From Clostridiales bacterium (GTDB taxonomy: Bacteria; Bacillota; Clostridia; Oscillospirales; Oscillospiraceae), in NCBI GenBank assembly GCA_004558025.1, contig SFEG01000005.1:1-64000 (forward strand): a stretch of 64,000 nucleotides of DNA, read 5' to 3'. The position numbers and the translations under genes are program-made. Below, piece by piece: positions 16,070 through 24,440 of this stretch; the stretch's first letter is position 1; each line of letters opens with the position of its first letter. The notes beneath the pieces were generated by a model. That model had not been told where the DNA came from. It saw nothing but the letters and a program-made list of their open reading frames with translations, and did no database searches.

Positions 16070-18085
16070 TTAACAGAGCTTTTTCCCGGCTCTCTTGAGT
16101 TCAAGCTTATGCGCAAAGTATGCGTGAACATTCTCGTTATACGTCGGGTAGCGGTGCAGATCCTGATGCGTGTTTATCTCGAGTATCTTAAAGCCTGCGT
16201 CCGTTATGACGACATCAAAGCCGAGATATTCAAGCGGCGATATGTAGCGGCACAGCTCGGGAATAACGGTGAGCACCTCGCCCCAGTGCGGCAGCGTGCC
16301 TTCGATCTTAACGCCCGTATCGGGGTGGAGCGGGCAGGGGCTTATGATGTGCTCCTTTATGACCTCGGCATCGTGGAAATGTCCCGTTTTTTCGTCGACA
16401 TAGGCAAAAACGCCGCCGGAGCCGATATTGTCGGTAAAGCCGGTGCTTTTTGTTCCGATGCGGAAGTAGGCGTTTTCGATAACGGGGTCGAGACCGCAGC
16501 GGTTTATGACCATGATGCGCACAGTGCATGCGGCCTCGCTGTAAATTCTGCGGAGATCGCGGTGCATTACTATATATTCGGATATGTTATAGTAATCGTT
16601 GAGCGACGCGAAGAATTTGAGCATTTCGCCCTCTGTTTTTTCCTCGCTGTTTACGGTGTACCGCTCACCGTCAAAGCAGAGCTTATAAAAGCCTATGCCG
16701 TGCGAGCCGACGGTGGGCTTCATGGCAAGGAGCTTCTTTTCGCGCAGAAGCGTGAGCAGACCCTCGAAGCTGCGGGGGAGTCCTTCGGGGCAGTCGGGCA
16801 TTTTAAGAAGCTCCGTTTTCCCATTTCGCGGAACGATGTGGTAGTAATACTCGGGCAGATACTGCCGGTACTTATCCAGGCAGTAGCGCAGCGTGACCTT
16901 ATCCCACAGAAGCTTGCGGTATTCGTTGTTCAGTGGTCTTAGCCACTTGTAGTCGCGGTCTGAAAGGCAGTCGCGCCAGTTATCCTCCGTAAGGCCGTAC
17001 TGCTTTATATGATAGGATAAAAAGCCGCGCTCGTGCGCCCAATTTTTCTCCGCGGCGGTTGTGTGTTTATCGCGCATATCCTCGCGCAGAGCCTTTTTCC
17101 AGCCGCGGTACATGTAGTCCATGAAGCCGCGGCGCTTTGCCCTGAAGCTCCAGAAATAGCGGTCGATTATCGTCAAGGCGCGCTTGAAGCCGACAAAGCG
17201 CGGCTTTTTTGCGCGCTTGAAGCGGATAAACTCGGCGGTTTTCTCGTTAAAATGCTCAAGGTATGTAAGATCGGCGCCGGTGTCCACGCGCAGTATCTTG
17301 AAACCGCCTTCCGTCAGGCGCAGGGCGAAATTCATATATTCGAGCTCGTTAAACTCCGCGGCGATGCCGCGCAGCGTTTTTTCGATATCGTGAAAGCTTT
17401 CGATCCTGCCGCCCGAGTAATTGCCGTCCTCGCCCACGGCGGACAGCTCGCGGTTTTGCGTATACCAGTTTTTCGCGCAGTCTTTCTGCGCCTCGGTCAG
17501 GACGGAAAACAGAAGCTCCGGCCCGTCGCCGCGGTTTAAAAACGCAAGGTGCAGCGTGGGGGCAAAATCGGATTTTACAAGCTCCGTTATTATCGTTCCG
17601 GAGGGAAGCTTTTCGAGCTTCTCGCGCATTCCGAGCTCGTCGAGCGCCTTTTCATCGAAGAAAAAGCTCTCGCCGTCAAACCGGCAGACGTGCTCCCTTG
17701 TCTTTACGGAGTTTGACGCTTTCCGCACCAGTACGTTCCCCTTTTCGCGTATGAGCGAAATGATACCGTCCGTGCTCTGTGAAAGCTCCGGCCTGAGCGG
17801 GAGTATGAACCGCTCACCGTCGCGCGTTAAGAGGCTGTAGTACTGCTCAGGCAGAAGCTCGGGGTGCTTATCGAGCGCGTAGGAGGTCGACAGCAGATCG
17901 CCGAAGAGCTTATCGAACTTCGCGTCAAACGGCAGAAGCGAAAAAATGTCCTTATCGCTCATGCCGATGTTGTTTCTGCGCTTATATTTTTTTATGCTCT
18001 CAAGATAAAACCACTCGTCTGCCGTCGCGAAGGTGAAGCCGCGAAACAGCAGAGCGGCGCTTTTTATGAGTTTTGAAGTCTTCAT
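16070..18085 (-). CDS. Tandem ATP-grasp protein, first half degenerate
   Basis: The 671-residue product holds two sugar-transfer-type ATP-grasp modules. The C-terminal module (about residues 335-671) is canonical: LLAMKPTVGSHGIGFYKL, ACTVRIMVI, STGFTDNIGSGG, HPDTGVKIEGTLPHW and the metal site ITDAGFKILEINTHQDLH. The N-terminal module has the same order but a broken ATP loop (VLVRKASNSVKTREHV, no GxG) and RVDTGADL in place of EINxHxDL. The N-terminal half is probably structural or substrate-binding. Start 18085 was chosen for ACGGAG upstream. It is the first gene of the minus-strand polymer group; a homologue faces it across the intergenic repeat. Confidence 0.8.
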   Translation of the reverse strand: MKTSKLIKSAALLFRGFTFATADEWFYLESIKKYKRRNNIGMSDKDIFSLLPFDAKFDKLFGDLLSTSYALDKHPELLPEQYYSLLTRDGERFILPLRPELSQSTDGIISLIREKGNVLVRKASNSVKTREHVCRFDGESFFFDEKALDELGMREKLEKLPSGTIITELVKSDFAPTLHLAFLNRGDGPELLFSVLTEAQKDCAKNWYTQNRELSAVGEDGNYSGGRIESFHDIEKTLRGIAAEFNELEYMNFALRLTEGGFKILRVDTGADLTYLEHFNEKTAEFIRFKRAKKPRFVGFKRALTIIDRYFWSFRAKRRGFMDYMYRGWKKALREDMRDKHTTAAEKNWAHERGFLSYHIKQYGLTEDNWRDCLSDRDYKWLRPLNNEYRKLLWDKVTLRYCLDKYRQYLPEYYYHIVPRNGKTELLKMPDCPEGLPRSFEGLLTLLREKKLLAMKPTVGSHGIGFYKLCFDGERYTVNSEEKTEGEMLKFFASLNDYYNISEYIVMHRDLRRIYSEAACTVRIMVINRCGLDPVIENAYFRIGTKSTGFTDNIGSGGVFAYVDEKTGHFHDAEVIKEHIISPCPLHPDTGVKIEGTLPHWGEVLTVIPELCRYISPLEYLGFDVVITDAGFKILEINTHQDLHRYPTYNENVHAYFAHKLELKRAGKKLC

Positions 18086-18127
18086 GTCGAAACTCCGTAG
18101 CTGTAGATAAATCATTTTATTATACTC

Positions 18128-18420
18128 AGCATGTCAAAAAGTCCGTGACTTTTTTGACATGCTTCAAATACGCCACATTTTTTGTGAAGCTTACACTCCA
18201 CAAAAAATCTCGCTATGCTCGTCAAAAAGCCGGATAACTCCGGCGTTTTTGATGGCTATAATCCAACTTGAGGCGGGCCTTTTCTCGCTGCGGCTCGGTC
18301 ACGGCGCGGCTCTGACATGCCACCGGCATGTCATTCACTCCCGCGCCGCCGCTTCGCTACCCACTCAATCTCCCCCGCTGCGCGGTTGTTCTTACTCGGC
18401 AGCATAGGTTTTTTGACAGT
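18128..18420. repeat. Candidate MITE-like element with terminal inverted repeats
   Basis: The block lies between the two divergent tandem ATP-grasp genes. It is bounded by TGTCAAAAA (18132-18140) and TTTTTTGACA (18409-18418). Inside are three further stems: AGCATGTCAAAAAGT with its complement (18128-18163), AAAGCCGGA/TCCGGCGTTT around 18225-18247, and GACATGCC-ACC-GGCATGTC near 18312-18332. It has an out-of-context GC-rich stretch and no gene. The rest of the roughly 450-base gap (18421-18566) holds the promoter of the plus-strand gene. Whether other copies exist in the genome cannot be seen here. Confidence 0.45.
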
Positions 18421-18441
18421 TTCTTTATTATACTATATATC
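18413..18441 (+). promoter_or_regulatory. Possible promoter at the right end of the repeat
   Basis: TTGACA (18413-18418), formed by the terminal inverted repeat, stands 17 bases before TATATC (18436-18441). It would be a second, outward-reading promoter for the plus-strand ATP-grasp gene. Confidence 0.4.
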
Positions 18442-18480
18442 GGAATTTTGCGCAACTTGATAATTTAGGGGCGGATAAGA

Positions 18481-18509
18481 TTGAATTATGGCGGAGTTTG
18501 TACTATAAT
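18481..18509 (+). promoter_or_regulatory. Promoter of the plus-strand ATP-grasp / CeoS operon
   Basis: TTGAAT at 18481-18486 and TATAAT at 18504-18509 are exactly 17 bases apart. Transcription would begin near 18516, which rules out in-frame starts upstream of it and supports the ATG at 18567. Confidence 0.75.
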
Positions 18510-18566
18510 AATAAAATTACAATGGATATTTATGCGGATTTTGTTCCGCAGGAAAGAGAGCGGCAA

Positions 18567-20816
18567 ATGGGAGTAATGAGCAGGATAAAAAGAGAGCTTT
18601 TTATCCGCCCCTGGCTTAAAAAGGGCTATTCAAGGCGTCTGGCAAATTCGTATTACAAAAAGACGCGGAAGGATCTTCAGACGGATAACGGAGTTTCCCC
18701 GGCGGATAAAAGATGGGCGCATGAGCTCGGCTATCTGTCCGACAGCATCGCAAAGTACGATCTTAAAAATAAGCCGGACAGCAAATATATAAGCGATGTC
18801 GATTATCTGTACTTAAAGCCGTTTAACAACAGCTTCACAAAATGGGTCGGCGACCTCGTGACGGAAAACAGAGTGCTCATAGGCAGGCGCGAGCATCTGC
18901 CGGTGATGTATTACAACATCATAGAACGCGAGGAGAAGAAGACCTTTCTTCCCATTGACACCGTAGGCCGCGAATACGGCGAGAACTACGACGATTTCAT
19001 AAGGCTTTTGAACGAGCGCGGCGAGCTCGTCATCCGCCCCGACCGCGCATCGGCGTACCGCTGCGCGTATATCATACGGCGCACGGGCGAGAACCGCTAC
19101 GAGCTGTGCGAGGATAATGTCTGCAAAACGCGCATGAATATATACGGCAACGATTACGATCAGGCCTATCTTCTGAGCGAATACCCCGACGAGCTGCCTG
19201 AGGACTTTGAGAAAAATCCCTGCAAGCGCGAGTTTTATGATAAAGAGAGCCTGTATGAGCTCATCTCGACCTTTAAATACGGCTATGTCATAGCGGAGCC
19301 TTATAAAATGCGCGATACCGAGCCCGGCATACTGAGGATATATATCGCAAACGAAAAGCTCAAGGATACAAGACTTCTCGATTATTATTACACTGACCTT
19401 GAAGACGGCGAGATGCGCTGCCGCGCGGTCACGCCCTCGGGCGAGCTCGATGGCGAAAAAATAGACTGCTGGGATGAGATAATAAATACCGTCACGGATA
19501 TCGCGGGCTATATAAGCGAGATAGAGTATTTCACCGCGAGCATCATCTTCACCGATGACGGCTTTATCATTGACTCCATCGACACGAATCCCGACCTTCC
19601 GCCCATAGCGCACAGCGACGAGCTCAACGATTATCTTCTGGCGAGGCTTCGCGAAAAGCTCGAGAGCGTCGTCGTGACGCGCGAAAAATGGTGGACGGCG
19701 TTTAAGGATAAGCGCTTTAAGCGCTTTGTTCGCCGTTTCTGCCGCCCGGGAATAAGGCCGTATATGCAGAAGCTCTGGATGAGCTCGGTGTGGGACGATC
19801 TGCGGCACAATAAGGGAACTACGCTTTCGCAGAAGCTCTGGTGCTATAAGCGCGGTTTCCTGTCGTTCAGAATAAAGCAGTACGGGCTTACGAAGGATAA
19901 CTATAAAAGCTTCCTGTCCGACTATCAGTATCACTGGCTAAACCGCATAAACAACAGTTATCAGATATGGATAAACGACAAGACCACGACGCGCTACGTC
20001 TTTGAGCCGTATAAGCAATATCTCGCAAAATACTACTACGACATAATAAAAATGCAGGGGCAGACCTGCATAAAGGCACTTCAGGATATCCCCGAGGGCT
20101 TCGACGCTTCGTTTGACGGCATTTTCGCCCTGCTGAGGCAGGAAAAGCTCCTCGCCCTCAAGCCCTCGTCCGGAACCCACGGCGACGGTTTTTACCGCAT
20201 GGAGTACTCGGACGGTAAGTACCTCATAAACGGCGAGGAGATGAGCGAGGACGAGATACGGCAGATGATAGAGGGCTTTAAGTCCATTTACGTCATCACC
20301 GAGTATCTTTTCATGCACCGTGACCTTAAAAAGATATATCCGCACTCTGTAAACACCATCCGCGTCGCTGTCGTCAATCAGTCGGCGTATGAGCCGAAGA
20401 TCATGCAGACGTATATGCGCATCGGCTCATCTTCGACGGGCTTTACCGATAACGTCGGCTACGGCGGCATCTGCGCGAAGATAGATATCCCGACGGGGCG
20501 ATACTACTGCGCAGAGAAGATCATCGACCACAAGTTCACGCCCTGCCCCGTGCACCCGGACACCGGAGTTGAGATCGAGGGCATCGTTCCCAACTGGGAG
20601 CTCATGAAAAAGGGCATAACGGATATATGCCGCTTCATGCCGGAGCTTGAGTACCTCGGCTTTGACATCGCCATTACCGACGACGGATTTAAAATAATCG
20701 AGATAAACATACATCAGGATCTGCACAAGGTCGCAGAGCACTCGGAGGAGTTCAAGGCCTTCTTCCGCGACAAGCTCGCGCTCAAGGCAAAGCAATACGA
20801 TCTTAAAAAATACTGA
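18567..20816 (+). CDS. Tandem ATP-grasp protein, first half degenerate
   Basis: The 749-residue product has two sugar-transfer-type ATP-grasp modules, like the divergent neighbour. The C-terminal module (about residues 410-749) is canonical: LLALKPSSGTHGDGFYRM, VNTIRVAVV, STGFTDNVGYGG, HPDTGVEIEGIVPNW and ITDDGFKIIEINIHQDLH. The N-terminal module reads LVIRPDRASAYRCAYII where an ATP loop is expected, and FTDDGFIIDSIDTNPDLP at the metal site. Start 18567 was chosen because AGGAAAG is 8 bases upstream and the promoter is at 18481-18509. It is 15 bases from the CeoS-like gene. Likely role: an amide-type ligation onto a surface polymer. Confidence 0.8.
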   Translation: MGVMSRIKRELFIRPWLKKGYSRRLANSYYKKTRKDLQTDNGVSPADKRWAHELGYLSDSIAKYDLKNKPDSKYISDVDYLYLKPFNNSFTKWVGDLVTENRVLIGRREHLPVMYYNIIEREEKKTFLPIDTVGREYGENYDDFIRLLNERGELVIRPDRASAYRCAYIIRRTGENRYELCEDNVCKTRMNIYGNDYDQAYLLSEYPDELPEDFEKNPCKREFYDKESLYELISTFKYGYVIAEPYKMRDTEPGILRIYIANEKLKDTRLLDYYYTDLEDGEMRCRAVTPSGELDGEKIDCWDEIINTVTDIAGYISEIEYFTASIIFTDDGFIIDSIDTNPDLPPIAHSDELNDYLLARLREKLESVVVTREKWWTAFKDKRFKRFVRRFCRPGIRPYMQKLWMSSVWDDLRHNKGTTLSQKLWCYKRGFLSFRIKQYGLTKDNYKSFLSDYQYHWLNRINNSYQIWINDKTTTRYVFEPYKQYLAKYYYDIIKMQGQTCIKALQDIPEGFDASFDGIFALLRQEKLLALKPSSGTHGDGFYRMEYSDGKYLINGEEMSEDEIRQMIEGFKSIYVITEYLFMHRDLKKIYPHSVNTIRVAVVNQSAYEPKIMQTYMRIGSSSTGFTDNVGYGGICAKIDIPTGRYYCAEKIIDHKFTPCPVHPDTGVEIEGIVPNWELMKKGITDICRFMPELEYLGFDIAITDDGFKIIEINIHQDLHKVAEHSEEFKAFFRDKLALKAKQYDLKKY

Positions 20817-20831
20817 GATAGGAGAGACAAT

Positions 20832-21815
20832 ATGAAAACTATCGGTTTCCTCATAAGCCATAAAAACGGCGAAGGCCGGCGTGCCCTTTTGCCCGAGCAC
20901 ATAAGCAAGATAAAGAATAAGGATAAAATGTATTTTGAGACCGGCTACGGCCTCGCCGTCGGCGTCACGGACGAGGAGTACGCCGCCTGCGGCTGCCATA
21001 TCGTCTCGCGCGAGGAGGCGCTAAAGTGCGATATCATAACCGATGTCAAGCTCGGCGACGCTGACTACCTCGACGAGATAAAGGACAGTAAGCTCATGTT
21101 CGGCTGGGCGCACACGGTGCAGAATATAGACTTCACAAGCGATATGCTCCGCAAAAAGCATACCGTTGTTGCCTGGGAGGAGATATTCGAGCACGGCCGC
21201 TATATTTTCTACCGCAACCGTGAGGTCGCCGGCGAGGCCGCCGTCATGCAGGCGTTCCGCTACTGCGGCAAGATGCCCTATGACACGCGCGTTGCCATCC
21301 TCGGCAACGGCCAGACCGCAAAGGGTGCGATGCGCATCCTGCACGGCCTCGGTGCGAAGGTCGACGTTTACAGCCACAGGCTCGAAAAGCTGTTCCGTCA
21401 GAACATGTTCGACTATGACGTTCTCATAAACTGCGTCATGTGGGACACGACGCGCACCGACAGGATAATATATAAGGAAGACCTCAAGAAAATGAAGCCC
21501 GGCACGCTCATCATCGACGTAAGCTGCGATCCGCATCTCGAGATCGAGACCTCGCATCCGACGACGATAGACGACCCCGTGTACGTCGTCGACGGCGTTG
21601 TGCACTACGCCGTGGACAACACCCCGGCCATGTATCCCATAACCGTGACGAAGGTCCTCAGCGAGGGCATTTCAAATTACATCGACACCATCATCGAAAA
21701 GGGCTTTGACGAATACCCCGAATCGCTCAAAAAGGCGACCGTTATCAAGGACGGACACATTCTCGATGAGCGCATAGCGCAGTTCAGAAAAGCCCACGGA
21801 GTTTTTTGCGAGTAA
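20832..21815 (+). CDS. ceo: N5-(carboxyethyl)ornithine synthase-like opine dehydrogenase
   Basis: The 327-residue product belongs to the alanine dehydrogenase/PNT fold and closely follows lactococcal N5-(carboxyethyl)ornithine synthase: MKTIGFLISHKNGEGRRALL, YFETGYGLAVGVTDEEY, FGWAHTVQNID, NREVAGEAAVMQAF and the dinucleotide loop VAILGNGQTAKGAMRIL. CeoS enzymes condense pyruvate with the side-chain amine of ornithine or lysine and reduce the imine with NAD(P)H. It is encoded 15 bases behind the tandem ATP-grasp gene, inside a surface-polymer region. A carboxyethyl amino acid attached to the polymer by the ATP-grasp protein is a plausible but unproven product. GGAGAG precedes the ATG. Confidence 0.82.
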   Translation: MKTIGFLISHKNGEGRRALLPEHISKIKNKDKMYFETGYGLAVGVTDEEYAACGCHIVSREEALKCDIITDVKLGDADYLDEIKDSKLMFGWAHTVQNIDFTSDMLRKKHTVVAWEEIFEHGRYIFYRNREVAGEAAVMQAFRYCGKMPYDTRVAILGNGQTAKGAMRILHGLGAKVDVYSHRLEKLFRQNMFDYDVLINCVMWDTTRTDRIIYKEDLKKMKPGTLIIDVSCDPHLEIETSHPTTIDDPVYVVDGVVHYAVDNTPAMYPITVTKVLSEGISNYIDTIIEKGFDEYPESLKKATVIKDGHILDERIAQFRKAHGVFCE

Positions 21816-21817
21816 AA

Positions 21818-22777
21818 ATGACTGACGGATACGGCAGAAAAATCGAATATCTGCGCATGTCGGTCACCGATGCGTGCAACCTCAAATGCGTCTACTGCAT
21901 GCCGCCGGACGGAATGAAGGAATGCCCCTGCCGTCAGGCGATGAGTGCGGACGAATTTGTCGAGATCGCGCGCGCCGCGGCCTCGCTCGGCATGAAAAAG
22001 CTGCGCATAACGGGCGGAGAACCGCTTATAAGAAGCGACATTGTGCCCCTCGTGCGCAGACTCGGGGAAATACCCGGCATCGAGGACATGAGTCTTACGA
22101 CCAATGCGACGCTCCTTGCGCCGATAGCGAAAGAGCTGTTTGAGGCAGGGATACACAGGATAAACATAAGCCTCGATACGCTCGACGCTCAAAAATACGA
22201 AAAAATAACGCGCGGCGGACACCTTGCCGACGCACTCGACGGTATACGCGCGGCTTTCGAGGCCGGGATGAGCCCGGTGAAGCTCAACACCGTGCTCATA
22301 GGCGGCTTTAACGACGATGAGATAGAAGCTCTCGCGGCTCTTACGCTGCACTATCCCGTGCAGCTGCGTTTTATAGAGCTCATGCCAATAGGCGATACGA
22401 AGGGCGAGTTTTCGCCGGAAGCCTATCTGCCCGACAGCACGGTTCTGGCTAAGCTGCCGCAGCTCGAGCCTGTGCCGAGCGAGAAGCACACCGTTGCGCG
22501 GCTGTATAAGCTGCCGGGAGCCGTGGGCGAGATCGGGCTCATAAGTCCCCTGAGCAATCATTTCTGCGCTGAGTGCAACCGCCTGCGCCTTACGGCCGAC
22601 GGCTGCTTAAAGCCCTGCCTGCACTCTGCCGAGGAGATACCCGTACGCGGACTGCACGGCGGGGAGCTCAAGGACGCGATACTTACCGCCGTGTCGCACA
22701 AGCCGGAAAAGCACGTCGCGCTGTCCGCGACCGAGCGCAGCGAGGCAAAACGAAGCATGTACCGTATAGGAGGCTGA
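21818..22777 (+). CDS. moaA: GTP 3',8-cyclase MoaA
   Basis: The 319-residue product is a radical SAM enzyme with both iron-sulfur sites of MoaA: CNLKCVYC near residue 21 and the C-terminal CAECNRLRLTADGCLKPC near residue 250. RITGGEPLIR and the downstream NTVLIGGFNDDE are also family features. It converts GTP to 3',8-cyclo-GTP in the first step of molybdopterin synthesis. The C-terminal GG ending is usual for the family. Start 21818 follows the upstream stop by 2 bases. It is followed by a MOSC protein, which fits a molybdenum-cofactor role. MoaC is not in the window. Confidence 0.93.
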   Translation: MTDGYGRKIEYLRMSVTDACNLKCVYCMPPDGMKECPCRQAMSADEFVEIARAAASLGMKKLRITGGEPLIRSDIVPLVRRLGEIPGIEDMSLTTNATLLAPIAKELFEAGIHRINISLDTLDAQKYEKITRGGHLADALDGIRAAFEAGMSPVKLNTVLIGGFNDDEIEALAALTLHYPVQLRFIELMPIGDTKGEFSPEAYLPDSTVLAKLPQLEPVPSEKHTVARLYKLPGAVGEIGLISPLSNHFCAECNRLRLTADGCLKPCLHSAEEIPVRGLHGGELKDAILTAVSHKPEKHVALSATERSEAKRSMYRIGG

Positions 22778-22780
22778 AAT

Positions 22781-23215
22781 ATGGCTAAGATAGCTGCAAT
22801 TTGCATAAGCGACGTCCGAGGGATACAAAAGCACGAGATCCCGGAGGCGTTTTTGAAAAAGGACTGGGGCATCGAGGGCGATGCCCACGCCGGAAACTGG
22901 CACAGGCAGGTGAGCCTGCTGTCGGTCGACAGCGTTCAGAAGCTTCAGGAGAAGCTGAGCTTTGAGCTCCGGCACGGCGCATTTGCCGAGAACATCCTTG
23001 TTGAGGGCATGGCAGTGCACACGCTGCCTGTGGGAACGCGCCTGCGCATAGGCGATGCGCTGTGCGAGGTCACGCAGATAGGCAAGGAGTGCCACAATGA
23101 CTGCGCAATACGCAAGGCCGCAGGCGACTGCGTCATGCCGCGCGAGGGCATTTTCGTGAAGGTGCTCGAATCCGGCGCTGTAAAGACAGGCGACGAGATA
23201 AAAATCGAAGAATAA
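22781..23215 (+). CDS. MOSC domain protein
   Basis: The 144-residue product is a stand-alone MOSC domain (molybdenum cofactor sulfurase C-terminal). It has WGIEGDAHAGNWHRQVSLL near residue 30 and the cysteine-rich GKECHNDCAIRKAAGDC segment near residue 103, where the conserved sulfur-carrying cysteine lies. Such proteins are thought to deliver or bind sulfur for metal-sulfur cofactors, especially beside moaA. It starts 3 bases after the moaA stop and ends at a strong terminator. Confidence 0.88.
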   Translation: MAKIAAICISDVRGIQKHEIPEAFLKKDWGIEGDAHAGNWHRQVSLLSVDSVQKLQEKLSFELRHGAFAENILVEGMAVHTLPVGTRLRIGDALCEVTQIGKECHNDCAIRKAAGDCVMPREGIFVKVLESGAVKTGDEIKIEE

Positions 23216-23221
23216 AAATCA

Positions 23222-23258
23222 AGCAGCCCTCAAGGGTCAACGACCCTTGGGGGCTGCT
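23222..23258. terminator. Terminator between the MOSC gene and the AraC gene
   Basis: AGCAGCCCTCAAGGGTC and GACCCTTGGGGGCTGCT form a 17-bp stem with one mismatch around a 3-base loop, followed by CTTTAAAT. It closes the ceo-moaA-MOSC unit; the minus-strand AraC gene also ends nearby. Confidence 0.85.
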
Positions 23259-23301
23259 CTTTAAATGGTGTATATTGTGGGCTGTGTTTTATGGAGCTCG
23301 G

Positions 23302-24156
23302 CTATATCTCGGCCAGGCGGTGCTGAGCCTGGCGGAACTTGAGCGGCGTGCAGTTATACTCGGAGCGGAAGCACTTGGTGTAGTAGCTGCTGCTGCAAAA
23401 GCCGACGCTCTGCGCAATCTGCGAGATGCTCTTGTCCGTCTCGGACAGATAGTACACACTGCGCGTCAGACGGTAGTGGACGAGGTACTGAAACGGCGTC
23501 GTGCCGTAAAGACGCTTGAATATGCGGCAGCACTCGCCGCGGCTTATGTGCGCCGAGGCGGCGATATCCTCAAGCTTTATCTTCTCGGCGTAATTTTCCT
23601 GAATAAATCTGCGCAGAATATCTATGCGCGCCTTTTCCGTGTGCGAAACGCTGCGCTTATCGCTGAGGTCGGGCACGCAGTTTTCGTACAGCGTGAGCCA
23701 TATCTCCGACACCATGATCTTCAGCTTCAGCTCGTACCCCGGCATTTTCGCCGAATACGTCGACTGCATGCTGCGCAGAATATCGCATATGTCGTTTGCC
23801 CAGCCGCTGCCGCGCAGAGGGATATACTCAAAATTGCGCGCCTTGAGTATCGGGTCGACATAGCGCGCGATGAGCCGGGTGTCATCGGCTGCGGCGATGC
23901 AGTCGGTGCTGAAGCTCACGCAGATGAAGTTCGCGCCCTCCTTCGAATTTGCGACGACTCCGTGCGCCGTGCCGCTGTTTATGAAAAGTCCCTCGCCCTC
24001 GTGCAGGACGAGCTCCCTGTTCGGCAGCAGCGCGCGCAGCTCGCCGCTTGTGATAAGCAGAAGCTCCGGCTCGCGGTGGCGGTGATGCCCAACGGTCTTC
24101 GATGCCGGACTGATGCACTGATTAAGCACTCTGATCTTGGCTGGCTGCTCGCTCAT
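23302..24156 (-). CDS. AraC-family regulator with cupin sensor domain
   Basis: The 284-residue product has an N-terminal cupin-type effector domain (HHRHREPELLLITSGEL near residue 25) and a C-terminal pair of AraC helix-turn-helix motifs (ISRGECCRIFKRLYGTTPFQYL, then SQIAQSVGFCSSSYYTKCFR). Start 24156 has GGAGGTG 9 bases upstream. It is divergent from the cyclodeaminase-like gene, with 284 bases between their starts, and is therefore a candidate regulator of it. The inducer is unknown. Confidence 0.88.
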   Translation of the reverse strand: MSEQPAKIRVLNQCISPASKTVGHHRHREPELLLITSGELRALLPNRELVLHEGEGLFINSGTAHGVVANSKEGANFICVSFSTDCIAAADDTRLIARYVDPILKARNFEYIPLRGSGWANDICDILRSMQSTYSAKMPGYELKLKIMVSEIWLTLYENCVPDLSDKRSVSHTEKARIDILRRFIQENYAEKIKLEDIAASAHISRGECCRIFKRLYGTTPFQYLVHYRLTRSVYYLSETDKSISQIAQSVGFCSSSYYTKCFRSEYNCTPLKFRQAQHRLAEI

Positions 24157-24327
24157 GCAAGGTACACCTCCAATTTTAAGCAAAAATTAATTCTTTCTGT
24201 ATTGTTTAGTACAAAAATATTAACACATAAACAGCCTATCAGTCAATGGGTATTTGTAATTTTCATAGAAAAAGAAATAATATTCTCATCTTTTGCGAAT
24301 ATAGTGTTGTTTCTCGGTCTAAAGCAT

Positions 24328-24382
24328 TGACTATTTTGCTTATACATTGTAATTTTGATATATCGCAGCGCAATATATCGCA
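24328..24382 (+). promoter_or_regulatory. Promoter and twin ATATATCGCA operator of the cyclodeaminase-like gene
   Basis: TTGACT (24328-24333) and TAATTT (24351-24356) are 17 bases apart. Immediately downstream are two direct copies of ATATATCGCA (24358-24367 and 24373-24382), 15 bases apart; each contains most of the palindrome TGCGATATATCGCA found at the fusion-gene and TRAP promoters. The position behind the -10 element suggests repression. Confidence 0.6.
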
Positions 24383-24440
24383 ACTTTGCCTGAACCCAAA
24401 AATTACGGGAATGTCCCGATCTATCGAAAGGAGAACCATC

